Source: Geodermatophilus saharensis (GTDB lineage Bacteria > Actinomycetota > Actinomycetes > Mycobacteriales > Geodermatophilaceae). From it: 64,000 bases of DNA. The DNA lies in assembly GCF_900188205.1 (NCBI RefSeq), contig NZ_FZOH01000008.1:62001-126000 (forward strand), in the 5' to 3' direction. The position numbers and the translations under genes are program-made. Every line of letters starts with the position of its first letter. Positions within the stretch are counted from its first letter, which is position 1. Under the pieces are notes generated by a model, which saw only the letters and a program-made list of their open reading frames with translations, was not told the DNA's origin and made no database searches. Shown here piece after piece: positions 45,803 through 54,149 of this stretch.

Positions 45803-46658
45803 TCGCCGCCGCGAGCCGGTCGGCGGCGCCGCCGTCGGTGGTGAGGAAGAGGCTGGGCTCGGTGAGCTCGACCTCGATCACCTGCGGGTCGCCGTCGTCG
45901 CCGGGGACCAGGTCGACGCGGGCGTAGAGCGGCGTGCGCCCCGTCCGCTCGGCCACCCAGGCCAGCACCCGGTCGCCGATCGCCCGCTGGGCCGGCGTCG
46001 CGGTGCGGGAGGTGATCTCCTCCTCGGCGTAGAGCCCCTCGCCGAGCGGCCCGCCGGCCAGCAGCGCGCCCTTGCCGAAGGCGTGGCTGTACGCGCCGTC
46101 GACGTACACCAGCCCGGTCTCCCCCTCGGCATCGAGCCGGTCGAGGTAGGGCTGCACCATCACCGCCCGACCGCCGGCGAGGATCCCCTCCGCGGCGGCG
46201 CGCGCCTGCTCCCGCTCGGCCGGGGAGAAGCGGGCGGTGTCGCGGGCACCGGCCGACACCACCGGCTTGACCACGACGTCGCCGGGCCAGCGCTCCAGCG
46301 CGGTGGCCACGTCGTCCGGGGCCTCGGCCCAGGCGGTGGGGACGACGGGCACCCCGGCGGCGGCCAGCTCGCGCAGGTAGCGCTTGTCGGTGTTCCAGGT
46401 CAGGACGTCGGCGGGGTTGGCCAGCCGGGTCACGGCCTCCACGCGGCGCGCCCAGGCGAGGAACTCCTCGCGCCGCGGCGCGTAGTCCCAGGTGGAGCGG
46501 ACGACGACGGCGCTCGCAGCGCCCCAGTCCACGCCGTCGTCGGCCCAGTCGGCGGGAGCGGCGGACACGCCTTCGGCGGCCAGGGCGGCGAGCAGCAGCG
46601 GCTCGTCCTCGTCCTTCCCGGTGGCGGCGGCACAGCTGGCGAGGAGCACGTCGGGCAC
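45783..46658 (-). CDS. ATP-grasp protein (RimK/glutathione-synthetase-like)
   Basis: The 291-residue protein has an ATP-grasp fold: VVVRSTWDYAPRREEFLAWA, NTDKRYLRELAAAGVPVVPT, DVVVKPVVSAGARDTARF (nucleotide-binding Lys) and a late metal site VIEVELTEPSLFL. Related proteins in actinobacteria are annotated as ATP-grasp ligases of unknown substrate. GTG at 46658 is 40 bp from the divergent nucleoside hydrolase, so they share a promoter region. It overlaps the permease gene 3' end by 20 bp. Confidence 0.8.
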   Translation of the reverse strand: MPDVLLASCAAATGKDEDEPLLLAALAAEGVSAAPADWADDGVDWGAASAVVVRSTWDYAPRREEFLAWARRVEAVTRLANPADVLTWNTDKRYLRELAAAGVPVVPTAWAEAPDDVATALERWPGDVVVKPVVSAGARDTARFSPAEREQARAAAEGILAGGRAVMVQPYLDRLDAEGETGLVYVDGAYSHAFGKGALLAGGPLGEGLYAEEEITSRTATPAQRAIGDRVLAWVAERTGRTPLYARVDLVPGDDGDPQVIEVELTEPSLFLTTDGGAADRLAAAIRRRIG

Positions 46659-46698
46659 GGGCTCGATCCTGCCCGACGGGGTCTGCTGGGATGACCGG

Positions 46699-47658
46699 GT
46701 GGCTGCTCGCCGACCGCGACCCCTGGTGATCGACACCGACCCCGGCATCGACGACGCGCTGGCGATCCTGCTCGCCCTCGCCAGCCCCGAGGTCGACCTG
46801 CGCCTGGTGACGACGACGCACGGCAACGTCGAGCTGGCGCAGACCACCGACAACGCGCTGCGGGTGCTGCACCTGGCCGGGCGCTCCGACGTCCCCGTCG
46901 CCGCCGGTGCCGCCGAGTCGCTGGTCTACCCGCAGCCGGAGCGGGCCGGGCACGTGCACGGGCAGACCGGCCTCGGCGGGGCGCAGCTGGCGCCGTCGCC
47001 GGCCGCCGTCGACCCGCGGCCGGCCGTCGTCGCGCTCGCCGAGCTGCTGCTGGCCAGCGAGGAGCCGGTGACCGTGGCCGCCATCGGGCCGTGGACGAAC
47101 GTCGCGCTGCTGCTGGCCACCTACCCGCAGGCCGCGGCGCGGATCGACCGGCTGGTGCTCATGGGCGGCTCGGCCTCGCGCGGCGGCAACGTCACCGCCG
47201 CCGCCGAGTTCAACGTGTGGGCCGACCCGGAGGCCGCGGCGCGCGTCCTCGGCTCGGCGGTGCCCACCGTGCTCGTCGGGCTCGACGTCACCGTGCCCAC
47301 GGTGCTCGGCGAGGACGGCATCGCCCGCTTCGCCGCGGCCGGGCCGGTGGGGGCGACGGCGGCGGCGATCCTGCAGCAGTACGTCGACCACGCGCGCAGC
47401 TCGTACGGCACCACCGGCGTCGTCGTCCACGACGCGCTGGCGCTCACCGAGGCCATCGTGCCGGGGACGCTGGGCACCGTCCGCCGCGACGTGGTCGTGG
47501 ACACCACCCGGGGCGCCGGCCGCGGGCAGACGCTGGTCGACCGCCGCGCGGTGTCGGACTCCCCCACCGCGGTCGACGTCGCCGAGACCGTGGACAGCGC
47601 CGCCGCCGTGGAGTTCCTCGTCAGCCGGCTGGCCGGTCTCGCCGCACGGGCGCGCTGA
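46699..47658 (+). CDS. Nucleoside hydrolase
   Basis: The 319-residue protein has the calcium-binding motif LVIDTDPGIDDALAILLAL at the N terminus, TTTHGNVELAQTTDNALRVL, GPWTNVALLL, LVLMGGSASRGGN, AAAEFNVWADPEAA and a C-terminal VHDALAL. It cleaves N-glycosidic bonds of ribonucleosides for base salvage. The GTG at 46699 gives a domain-consistent start. Confidence 0.93.
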   Translation: MAARRPRPLVIDTDPGIDDALAILLALASPEVDLRLVTTTHGNVELAQTTDNALRVLHLAGRSDVPVAAGAAESLVYPQPERAGHVHGQTGLGGAQLAPSPAAVDPRPAVVALAELLLASEEPVTVAAIGPWTNVALLLATYPQAAARIDRLVLMGGSASRGGNVTAAAEFNVWADPEAAARVLGSAVPTVLVGLDVTVPTVLGEDGIARFAAAGPVGATAAAILQQYVDHARSSYGTTGVVVHDALALTEAIVPGTLGTVRRDVVVDTTRGAGRGQTLVDRRAVSDSPTAVDVAETVDSAAAVEFLVSRLAGLAARAR

Positions 47659-47667
47659 GCCCGGCGC

Positions 47668-48372
47668 TCAGGCGCGCGGCGCGCCCTGGGTGGAGGCGAC
47701 GATGCCCGCGGCGATGTCGCGCAGCTTGCGGTTGTAGCGCTGCGAGGCCGCGCGCAGCATGTCGAAGGCGCCCTCGGCGTCGACCCCCCGCTGGGCCATG
47801 AGCACGCCCTTGGCCTGCTCGATCACCGCCCGCGACTGCATCGCCAGCTCCATGTTGCGGGCGTGGTCGCCGAGCTTGGCGTGCGCGTCGGCGTTGGCGA
47901 CGGCGACCGCCACGGCCTCGGCCACCTCCCGGGCCGCCTCGGCCGAGGCCTCGGCGGCGAAGGCGTCCGGTTGCGTGGAGTAGATGTTCAGCGCGCCGAT
48001 CGACGTGCCCTGGTAGGGCAGCGGCGTGGACAGCGAGCTGAGGACGCCGACGTCGACCACCCGGGCGCTGTAGTCGGGCCAGCGGGTCTCGGTGCGCATG
48101 TCGTCGATGCGCAGCTGCACGCCGGCGCGGCCGGCGTCGAGGCAGGGGCCGTGCCCGCGCTCGTACTGCATCTCGTCGGCCACCAGCGCCATGTCGCCGT
48201 GGTGCGCCGCGGTGACCGGGGTGTCGCCGCGGACGAGGGTGATCGACGTCGACTCGGCCCCGGGCACGTGCTCGGCGGCCAGCCGGGTCACCTCACCGAG
48301 GACGTCGGACAGCTCCCGGTCGACCAGCTGCAGCCTGCTCAGTGCCCGCCAGAGGTCCTCCACGGGCGCCAT
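47668..48372 (-). CDS. GAF-ANTAR regulator
   Basis: The 234-residue protein has an N-terminal GAF domain (about 20-165: SITLVRGDTPVTAAHHGDMA and YQGTSIGALNIYS) and a C-terminal ANTAR RNA-binding domain (about 172-228: ALQSRAVIEQAKGVLMAQR-like MQSRAVIEQAKGVLMAQRG, DAEGAFDMLRAASQRYNRKL). ANTAR proteins bind dual hexaloop hairpins to antiterminate. No obvious dual-loop target is seen adjacent. The start is ATG at 48372. Confidence 0.92.
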   Translation of the reverse strand: MAPVEDLWRALSRLQLVDRELSDVLGEVTRLAAEHVPGAESTSITLVRGDTPVTAAHHGDMALVADEMQYERGHGPCLDAGRAGVQLRIDDMRTETRWPDYSARVVDVGVLSSLSTPLPYQGTSIGALNIYSTQPDAFAAEASAEAAREVAEAVAVAVANADAHAKLGDHARNMELAMQSRAVIEQAKGVLMAQRGVDAEGAFDMLRAASQRYNRKLRDIAAGIVASTQGAPRA

Positions 48373-48525
48373 CCTGCCCGGCGCGGCGGCCCACCGGGGA
48401 GGCCGCGGCCCACGGAGCGCTCCCGGCCGCGGTCCCTCCACCAGGGGCCGCCGCTGCAGCCGTCGGCGGTTTCGGTCAGGATGGACGCCGGTGAGGCGCC
48501 GGAGGACGGGACACGAGGGGTGACG

Positions 48526-49023
48526 ATGGCCCAGGAGGCGTGGCCGTTGGCGCCGGTGCCCTCGGTGGCGGGGGACGTCTGGCACTGGCAGCTGGAGGCC
48601 ATGCACGTGGTCTCCCGCGTCCGCGCCGACCTGCGGGCCCGCATCGCGCACCCGTCGGTGAGCTCGTCGTCGACCGAGGACGCCCGCGACGGCCTGCTGC
48701 TGGTCTTCGAGGAGCTGGCCTCCAACGCGCTGCGCCACGGCGGCGGCGACGTGCGCGCCCTCGTCGTCGCCGGCCCCTCCGGCTGGTTGCTCGACCTCAG
48801 CGACGAGGCGCCCGAACGCCCGCCGGTGCCGGCCGTCGACCGCGACCCCTCCCTCGGCGGGATGGGGCTGCACCTGGTGGCGCAGCTGTCGGTCGACTAC
48901 GGCTGGGAGCGCCGGCCCGGCCGCAAGCACGTCTGGGCGCGGCTGCCCTCGGGCCTGGCCCCGCTCGAGGGCATCGGCGACCGGGTCCCCGAGCCGCGCA
49001 GCCCCGAGATCCCGCGCGACTGA
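48526..49023 (+). CDS. RsbW-like ATP-binding regulator
   Basis: The 165-residue protein is a second stand-alone GHKL ATPase, close to the one at 38836. FEELASNALRHGGGDV is the N-box, and PPVPAVDRDPSLGGMGLHLVAQL the G-box region. A longer N-terminal region (residues 1-60) may bind a partner. ATG at 48526 has GAGGGG upstream; GTG at 48520 is an alternative. It is divergent from the GAF-ANTAR gene. Confidence 0.82.
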   Translation: MAQEAWPLAPVPSVAGDVWHWQLEAMHVVSRVRADLRARIAHPSVSSSSTEDARDGLLLVFEELASNALRHGGGDVRALVVAGPSGWLLDLSDEAPERPPVPAVDRDPSLGGMGLHLVAQLSVDYGWERRPGRKHVWARLPSGLAPLEGIGDRVPEPRSPEIPRD

Positions 49024-49030
49024 CCGCCGC

Positions 49031-49267
49031 TCAGGCGGAGTCGGCGACCGCCGCGTCGCGGTGCTCGGCGCGGGCGCAGTGGGCGCAGCAGTAGAACTGC
49101 CCCTCGACGACGACGCCGTGGCCGATCACCTTCACGCCGCAGTGCTCGCAGATCGGGGCCATGCGGTGGATGGCGCACTCGAAGCTGTCGAAGGTGTGCC
49201 GCGCGCCCTGCGCCACCACCTCGAAGCTCATGTCGTAGTCGTTGCCGCAGACCTCGCAGACCGCCAT
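49031..49267 (-). CDS. Small zinc-ribbon protein
   Basis: The 78-residue protein has three Cys clusters: CEVCGN at residues 4-9, ICEHCGV in the middle and FYCCAHCARAEH near the end. FDSFECAIHRMAP lies between them. The pattern suggests one or two treble-clef or ribbon zinc sites. Homologues are common in actinobacteria but have no assigned role. The start is ATG at 49267. Confidence 0.78.
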   Translation of the reverse strand: MAVCEVCGNDYDMSFEVVAQGARHTFDSFECAIHRMAPICEHCGVKVIGHGVVVEGQFYCCAHCARAEHRDAAVADSA

Positions 49268-49323
49268 GGGGCTGTCGTTCCCCGGCGGGTCGCCGCGGAC
49301 ACCGCCGTGCGGCGCCGGGCGTG

Positions 49324-50028
49324 TCAGCCGCTGCGGCGGGCGGTCCAGGAGGACACGAAGTCGCGCAGGCTCCGGGTGGGTCGCAGCCAGGCGCCGTCGG
49401 GCGGCAGGGCGTCGAGGCGGACGCGGTCCAGCGGCGCGGAGAAGGCGCCGGGCACGTCCTCGATGTCGATGAACTCCAGCAGGTCCGAGCCGATGGCGTA
49501 GCCGGCGACCTCGCTGAAGGCCACGACGACGACCTGGGTGCCGGCGCGCGCGAGCTCCTCCAGCGGCTCGGCGAAGTTGCGCCCGTCGCCGGAGAAGACG
49601 ACCAGGCGGCGCAGCCGGTGGCTGTGCCGGCGGACGTCGATGTGGTCGAGCATCGCCTGGTCGATGTCGTCGTCGGGCTGGGCCTTGGGCCGGGCGAACA
49701 CCGCGTAGCCGAACCCGCGCAGCGCCTCGACCCAGCGCTGCAGCGACCCGACGACGGGCGGGATGTTGGCGAAGACGCAGGCCTCGACCTCGGGCGCGTC
49801 CGGGGCCGCCGGGTCGCCGGCCCCGTCGACGAACCACGCGGCGATCGCGTCGAAGCGCGGACGGGAGGCCGCGGTGGGCCGGGCGCCGATGACCGTGGAC
49901 AGGGTCATGTCGATGTTCGGCGCGTCCCAGATGAGCAGGTCCAGCGCCGGTCGTCCGCGGCCCTGCTCGTCGTCGGGCGAGGCGGGCACCGCCGCGACGG
50001 GCTCCTCGGCCAGGCTGGTCTCGGTCAC
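49324..50028 (-). CDS. NYN-domain (LabA/DUF88-like) putative RNase
   Basis: The 234-residue protein has a PIN-like NYN fold: IWDAPNIDMTLS supplies the first acidic residue, KAQPDDDIDQAMLDHID the middle ones and LVVFSGDGRNFAEPLEEL the SGDxDF-type motif (here SGDGRNF). NYN proteins are predicted RNA nucleases. The C terminus (LRPTRSLRDFVSSWTARR) is basic. The start is GTG at 50028. Confidence 0.82.
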   Translation of the reverse strand: MTETSLAEEPVAAVPASPDDEQGRGRPALDLLIWDAPNIDMTLSTVIGARPTAASRPRFDAIAAWFVDGAGDPAAPDAPEVEACVFANIPPVVGSLQRWVEALRGFGYAVFARPKAQPDDDIDQAMLDHIDVRRHSHRLRRLVVFSGDGRNFAEPLEELARAGTQVVVVAFSEVAGYAIGSDLLEFIDIEDVPGAFSAPLDRVRLDALPPDGAWLRPTRSLRDFVSSWTARRSG

Positions 50029-50155
50029 GGGGGCAGTCTGCCCGGCGGCCTCCGGCACCCGGACGGGCGGCCCGGCCGGTGAGGTCGCCCGGCGGACGGC
50101 GCGACGGCGCACCGGCCTCCTCACCCGGCCCGTCCGGTCACGGCGCTGCCGCGGC

Positions 50156-52258
50156 TCAGCCGAGCCGGCCGGCGAGGGCCATCGCGCAGGAGTCGCCGCC
50201 GCCGTCGCGGACCCGGTACGCCCAGCGCTCGACGTCGGCGGCCGCCATCGGGCGGGCCAGCAGGTAGCCCTGGGCGGAGTCGCAGCCGGCCTCGCGGACC
50301 ATGCGGAGGTGCTCGGCGGTCTCCACGCCCTCGGCGACCGAGCGGATGCCCAGGGTGTGCGCCAGCTCGACGATGGCGCCGAGCACCGCACCGGTGCCCC
50401 CGGAGGCCAGGCGCTCGGCGGCGGCGATGAGCGAGCGGTCGATCTTCAGCGTGCCGATGGGCAGGGCCATGAGCTGGGCCAGCGAGGACCAGCCGGTGCC
50501 GAAGTCGTCGATGGCGACCCGGACGCCGAAGCCGCGCAGCACGGCGAGCTGGTCCTCGGCGCGGGTCGGGTCCTCGGCGACGGAGGTCTCGGTCAGCTCG
50601 AGCATGAGCTGCTCGGGGTCCAGGCCGGAGTCCCTGAGCGCGGTGCGGACGTCGCGGACGAGGGTCTCGGCGGAGAAGTGCCGGGCGCTGATGTTGACCG
50701 CCATGCGCAGGGCCAGGCCCTGCCGCGCCCACTCGGCGGCCTGCCGGGTCGTCTCGCGCAGCAGCCAGCGGGTGATGGGGATCAGCTGCCCGGTCTCCTC
50801 GGCGACGGAGAGGAAGGCGTCGGGGGCGAGCAGCCCGCGCTCGGGGTGCTGCCAGCGCAGCAGCGCCTCGACGCCCTCGACCGCGCCGGTGTCGAGCCGC
50901 ACGACGGGCTGGTAGTGGACGACGAACTGGTCCATGGCGCCGTCGCGCAGGCGCGTGGCGACGTCCATCCGCCAGCGGGCGGCGTCGCGCAGGTCGGGGG
51001 AGAACAGCCGCACCCGGTCCCGGCCGGCCGCCTTGGCGGCGTAGCCGGCGGCGTCGGCGTCGCTGAGCAGGTGGTGGGCGCGCCGCTGGCCGGGCTGGGC
51101 GACGGCCACGCCGATGCTCGCCGACACCGGCACGCTCAGCCCGGCGGCGCTGAACGGCCGGGTGAAGGAGCGCTGCAGGCGGAAGGCGAGCGCGGCCGCC
51201 TCCGGGGTGTCGCAGGACCGGGCGAGGACGACGAACTGGTCACCGCCCAGCCGGGCGACGGCGTCGTCGGGACGGACCTGGCCGACCAGCCGGCCGCCCA
51301 CCTGGCGCAGCAGCTCGTCGCCCACCTCGTGGCCGAGCGAGTCGTTGATCGTCTTGAAGCCGTCGAGGTCGAGGAACAGCAGGGCGGTCCGCGACGACTC
51401 GTCGGCCAGCGCCTCCTCGATGAGCTCGAGGACGCGGGCCCGGTTGGGCAGGCCGGTGAGGTCGTCGTGGGAGGCCTGCCAGGCCAGCCGCCGCTCGCCG
51501 CGGGCGCGCTCGCTGACGTCGGTGTGGGTGACGACGACCTGCCCGGTCTCGTCCACGCGCGCGGCCTGCAGCCGCCACCAGGTGGTGTCCTCGCCCAGGT
51601 CGTGGCAGTAGTCGTGGGCGAAGGTGCGCGGGACGACGTCGGCCGGCCCGGTGCGCAGCAGCCGCAGCCCGTCGTCTATCCGCTCGGCATCGGCCCGGGA
51701 GAGGCCCTGCCGGATCCGGGCCACGTAGTCGTCGCCGACGTCGGCCGGCTCCCAGCCGCTGGCGCGCACCAGGTGGGCGTTGCCCGCCCAGACCCGGTTG
51801 ACCATGAGGATCCGGCCGTCGCCGTCGAGCAGGACCGTCGGCGAGGGCAGCGCGTCCAGGACGCCGGCCATCTGCTCCAGCCGGCGCGCCTGCGCGGCCT
51901 GCTGGCGGTACCGGGTGTCGACGTCGCGGAGGAAGACCACGGCCCCGCCGTGGGCGTCCGGGGAGACGCGCACCTCGAACCACCGGTCGTGCGGCTCGTA
52001 GAGGTACTCGAAGGCCCGCGGCCGGCCCTCCTCGACGGCGGCGTGCACGTGCGCCTGCAGCTCCGAGCCGAGGACGTCGGGGACGCAGTCGCGCACCGGG
52101 CGGCCCAGCAGGCGCCCCGGCGGCCGCTGCAGGAGCTCGGCGAGGGCGGCGTTCACCCAGGTGAAGCGCCACTCGGCGTCCAGGCGGCAGACGGCGTCCG
52201 GGACGCTGGCGAGCAGGTCCGGGGGTGCGGTGGTGACTGCACGGTCGGATTGCTGCAC
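50156..52258 (-). CDS. PAS-PAS-GGDEF-EAL c-di-GMP phosphodiesterase
   Basis: The 700-residue cytosolic protein has two PAS domains (about 12-125 and 128-250), GGDEF (about 255-420) and EAL (about 440-690). The GGDEF signature is altered to GGDQF (RLGGDQFVVLA), so cyclase activity is doubtful. The EAL domain keeps VEALLRWQHPERG, NISARHF, LELTETSVAED, AIDDFGTGWSSL, LKIDRSLI and AEGVETAE, so phosphodiesterase activity is expected. The first domain may act as a GTP sensor. GTG at 52258 has GGGGGAGAGA upstream. Confidence 0.9.
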   Translation of the reverse strand: MQQSDRAVTTAPPDLLASVPDAVCRLDAEWRFTWVNAALAELLQRPPGRLLGRPVRDCVPDVLGSELQAHVHAAVEEGRPRAFEYLYEPHDRWFEVRVSPDAHGGAVVFLRDVDTRYRQQAAQARRLEQMAGVLDALPSPTVLLDGDGRILMVNRVWAGNAHLVRASGWEPADVGDDYVARIRQGLSRADAERIDDGLRLLRTGPADVVPRTFAHDYCHDLGEDTTWWRLQAARVDETGQVVVTHTDVSERARGERRLAWQASHDDLTGLPNRARVLELIEEALADESSRTALLFLDLDGFKTINDSLGHEVGDELLRQVGGRLVGQVRPDDAVARLGGDQFVVLARSCDTPEAAALAFRLQRSFTRPFSAAGLSVPVSASIGVAVAQPGQRRAHHLLSDADAAGYAAKAAGRDRVRLFSPDLRDAARWRMDVATRLRDGAMDQFVVHYQPVVRLDTGAVEGVEALLRWQHPERGLLAPDAFLSVAEETGQLIPITRWLLRETTRQAAEWARQGLALRMAVNISARHFSAETLVRDVRTALRDSGLDPEQLMLELTETSVAEDPTRAEDQLAVLRGFGVRVAIDDFGTGWSSLAQLMALPIGTLKIDRSLIAAAERLASGGTGAVLGAIVELAHTLGIRSVAEGVETAEHLRMVREAGCDSAQGYLLARPMAAADVERWAYRVRDGGGDSCAMALAGRLG

Positions 52259-52422
52259 GCGCTCTCTCTCCCCCTGCCGCACTCCGGGTGTCGCCCAGCG
52301 GGCCGCCTCCGGGAACGGACCGGGACGGGATGGGAAGTCGGTCCGTGCGCGACGCCTGTCCGAGAGTAGTGGAGTGGCGGAGGGTCGGGCACGGGACGGC
52401 CCCAGCCGCCCCTCCCGTTCCG

Positions 52423-54060
52423 TCACGACGGCGCGACGACGGACCGCTCGACCAGGCGGGACACCGGGACGCCGGCCGGGAGGGTGCCCAGCACCGTGCC
52501 CCAGTCGCCGCCGAGGCGGGTGGCGCAGAAGGCGTCGGCGACCTCCGGCGGGCTGTACCGCAGCAGCAGCGACGCCTGCAGGCACAGGGCGAGCAGTCCG
52601 GCGACGCGGCGGGCGCGCAGCGGCAGGGCGTCGGGGTCGCCGAGCTCGGCGGCGAGCCGCTTGACGGCGTCGTCGAAGCGGGGATCGGTGCCGCGGGCGA
52701 GCTCGAGCTCGGCGGTGACCGCGGCGAGGGACTCCCCCGACCGGCCCAGCGCCCGCAGGACGTCGAGGGCGATGACGTTGCCCGAGCCCTCCCAGATGCC
52801 GTTGAGCGGCGCCTGCCGGTACAGCCGCGGCAGACCGGACTCCTCGACGTAGCCGTTGCCGCCGAGGACCTCCATCGCCTCGCCGACGACGGCCGGCGTG
52901 CGCTTGCAGACGAGGAACTTGGCCGCGGCACCGGCCAGCCGGAGGAACGCCGTCTCGCCGCCGTCGACCGCGGCAGCCAGCCGGATCGCCAGCGCCGTCG
53001 CGGCCTCGCTCTCGACGGCGAGGTCGGCGAGCACGTTCTGCATCAGCGGCTGGTCGGCGAGCAGGGCGCCGAAGGCGCGGCGGTGACGGGCGTGGTGCAG
53101 CGCCTGGGTGAGCGCGGCACGGACGGTCGCCGCCGAGCCGACGACGCAGTCGAGGCGGGTGGCGTTGACCATCTCGATGATCGTCGGGACGCCGCGGCCG
53201 GGGTCGCCGACCAGCCACGCGGTGGTGCCGTCGAACTCGACCTCGCTGGAGGCGTTGGCGCGGTCGCCGAGCTTGTCCTTGAGCCGCTGCAGGCGGAAGA
53301 CGTTGCGGCTGCCGTCGGGGAGCACCCGCGGGACGAGGAAGCAGGACAGACCCTCGGGCAACTGGGCGAGGACGAGGAACAGGTCGCTCATCGGGGCGCT
53401 GGTGAACCACTTGTGCCCGGTGAGCGCGTGGGTCCCGTCGGCGGCCGGCACCGCGCGGGTGGTGTTGGTGCGGACGTCGGAGCCGCCCTGCTTCTCGGTC
53501 ATGCCCATGCCGGCGACGAGGCCGGGCTTGGCCGCGGGGTCGGTGAGCCCGGGGGCGTAGCCGGTGCCGGTGAGGCCGGGCTCGTAGCGGGCGGCCAGTG
53601 CGGGTGCGGCGCGCAGCGCGGGGACGGCGGCGTAGGTCATCGTCACGGGGCAGCCGTGGCCGGCCTCGACCTGCGTCCAGGCGAGGTAGCCGACGGCCCG
53701 GCGGACGTGGGCGTGCCGGTCGCCGGCGTCGGCCGCGGCCCAGGCGGTGCCGGCGAGGCCGTGCGCGAACGCCGTCCGCATCAGCTCGTGCCAGGCGGGG
53801 TGGAACTCGACCTCGTCGACCCGGTGGCCGTAGCGGTCGTGGCTGCGCAGGACGGGCCGGTTCTCGTCGGCCAGCCGGCCCCACTCGCGCGCCTGCTCGC
53901 TCCCGGCCACCCGCCCGAGGTCGGCCAGCGAGGCGAGGGTGGCCGGGTCCGCGTGCCGGACGCAGGCCTCCGCCAGCACCGCGTCCCCGGCGATCGGGTC
54001 GTACCCCGTCAGCGGCGGGACCTGGTTGGTGACCTCGTGCGTGGCGCCCACGGCCGGCAC
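52423..54060 (-). CDS. AidB-like acyl-CoA dehydrogenase
   Basis: The 545-residue flavoprotein has the AidB plan, starting with THEVTNQVPPLTGYDPIAGD, then GMGMTEKQGGSDVRTNTT, LTGHKWFTSAPMSD and the C-terminal EVLGGNGYVEESGLPRLYRQ and LNGIWEGSGNVIALDVLR. AidB proteins act in alkylation stress and bind DNA in E. coli. The usual catalytic Glu region reads LNGIWEGSGN. GTG at 54060 has AGG upstream; GTG at 54051 is an alternative that matches the E. coli start better. Confidence 0.87.
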   Translation of the reverse strand: MPAVGATHEVTNQVPPLTGYDPIAGDAVLAEACVRHADPATLASLADLGRVAGSEQAREWGRLADENRPVLRSHDRYGHRVDEVEFHPAWHELMRTAFAHGLAGTAWAAADAGDRHAHVRRAVGYLAWTQVEAGHGCPVTMTYAAVPALRAAPALAARYEPGLTGTGYAPGLTDPAAKPGLVAGMGMTEKQGGSDVRTNTTRAVPAADGTHALTGHKWFTSAPMSDLFLVLAQLPEGLSCFLVPRVLPDGSRNVFRLQRLKDKLGDRANASSEVEFDGTTAWLVGDPGRGVPTIIEMVNATRLDCVVGSAATVRAALTQALHHARHRRAFGALLADQPLMQNVLADLAVESEAATALAIRLAAAVDGGETAFLRLAGAAAKFLVCKRTPAVVGEAMEVLGGNGYVEESGLPRLYRQAPLNGIWEGSGNVIALDVLRALGRSGESLAAVTAELELARGTDPRFDDAVKRLAAELGDPDALPLRARRVAGLLALCLQASLLLRYSPPEVADAFCATRLGGDWGTVLGTLPAGVPVSRLVERSVVAPS

Positions 54061-54123
54061 CGTACGGCCTGCCCCGCCGCCCGGCCCTCGCCGCGCGCGC
54101 CCGTCGTCGTCCACGCACGCCGC

Positions 54124-54149
54124 CCCGCCGTTCCACGTGGAACGGCGGG
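54124..54149. repeat. 26-bp perfect palindrome with parS-like GTTCCACGTGGAAC core
   Basis: The palindrome is centred at 54136/54137 between the acyl-CoA dehydrogenase start and the DUF222 pseudogene. Its core GTTCCACGTGGAAC differs at one position from the actinobacterial parS core GTTTCACGTGGAAC. It could be a ParB site, an operator of the dehydrogenase, or a dispersed palindrome. Confidence 0.6.
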
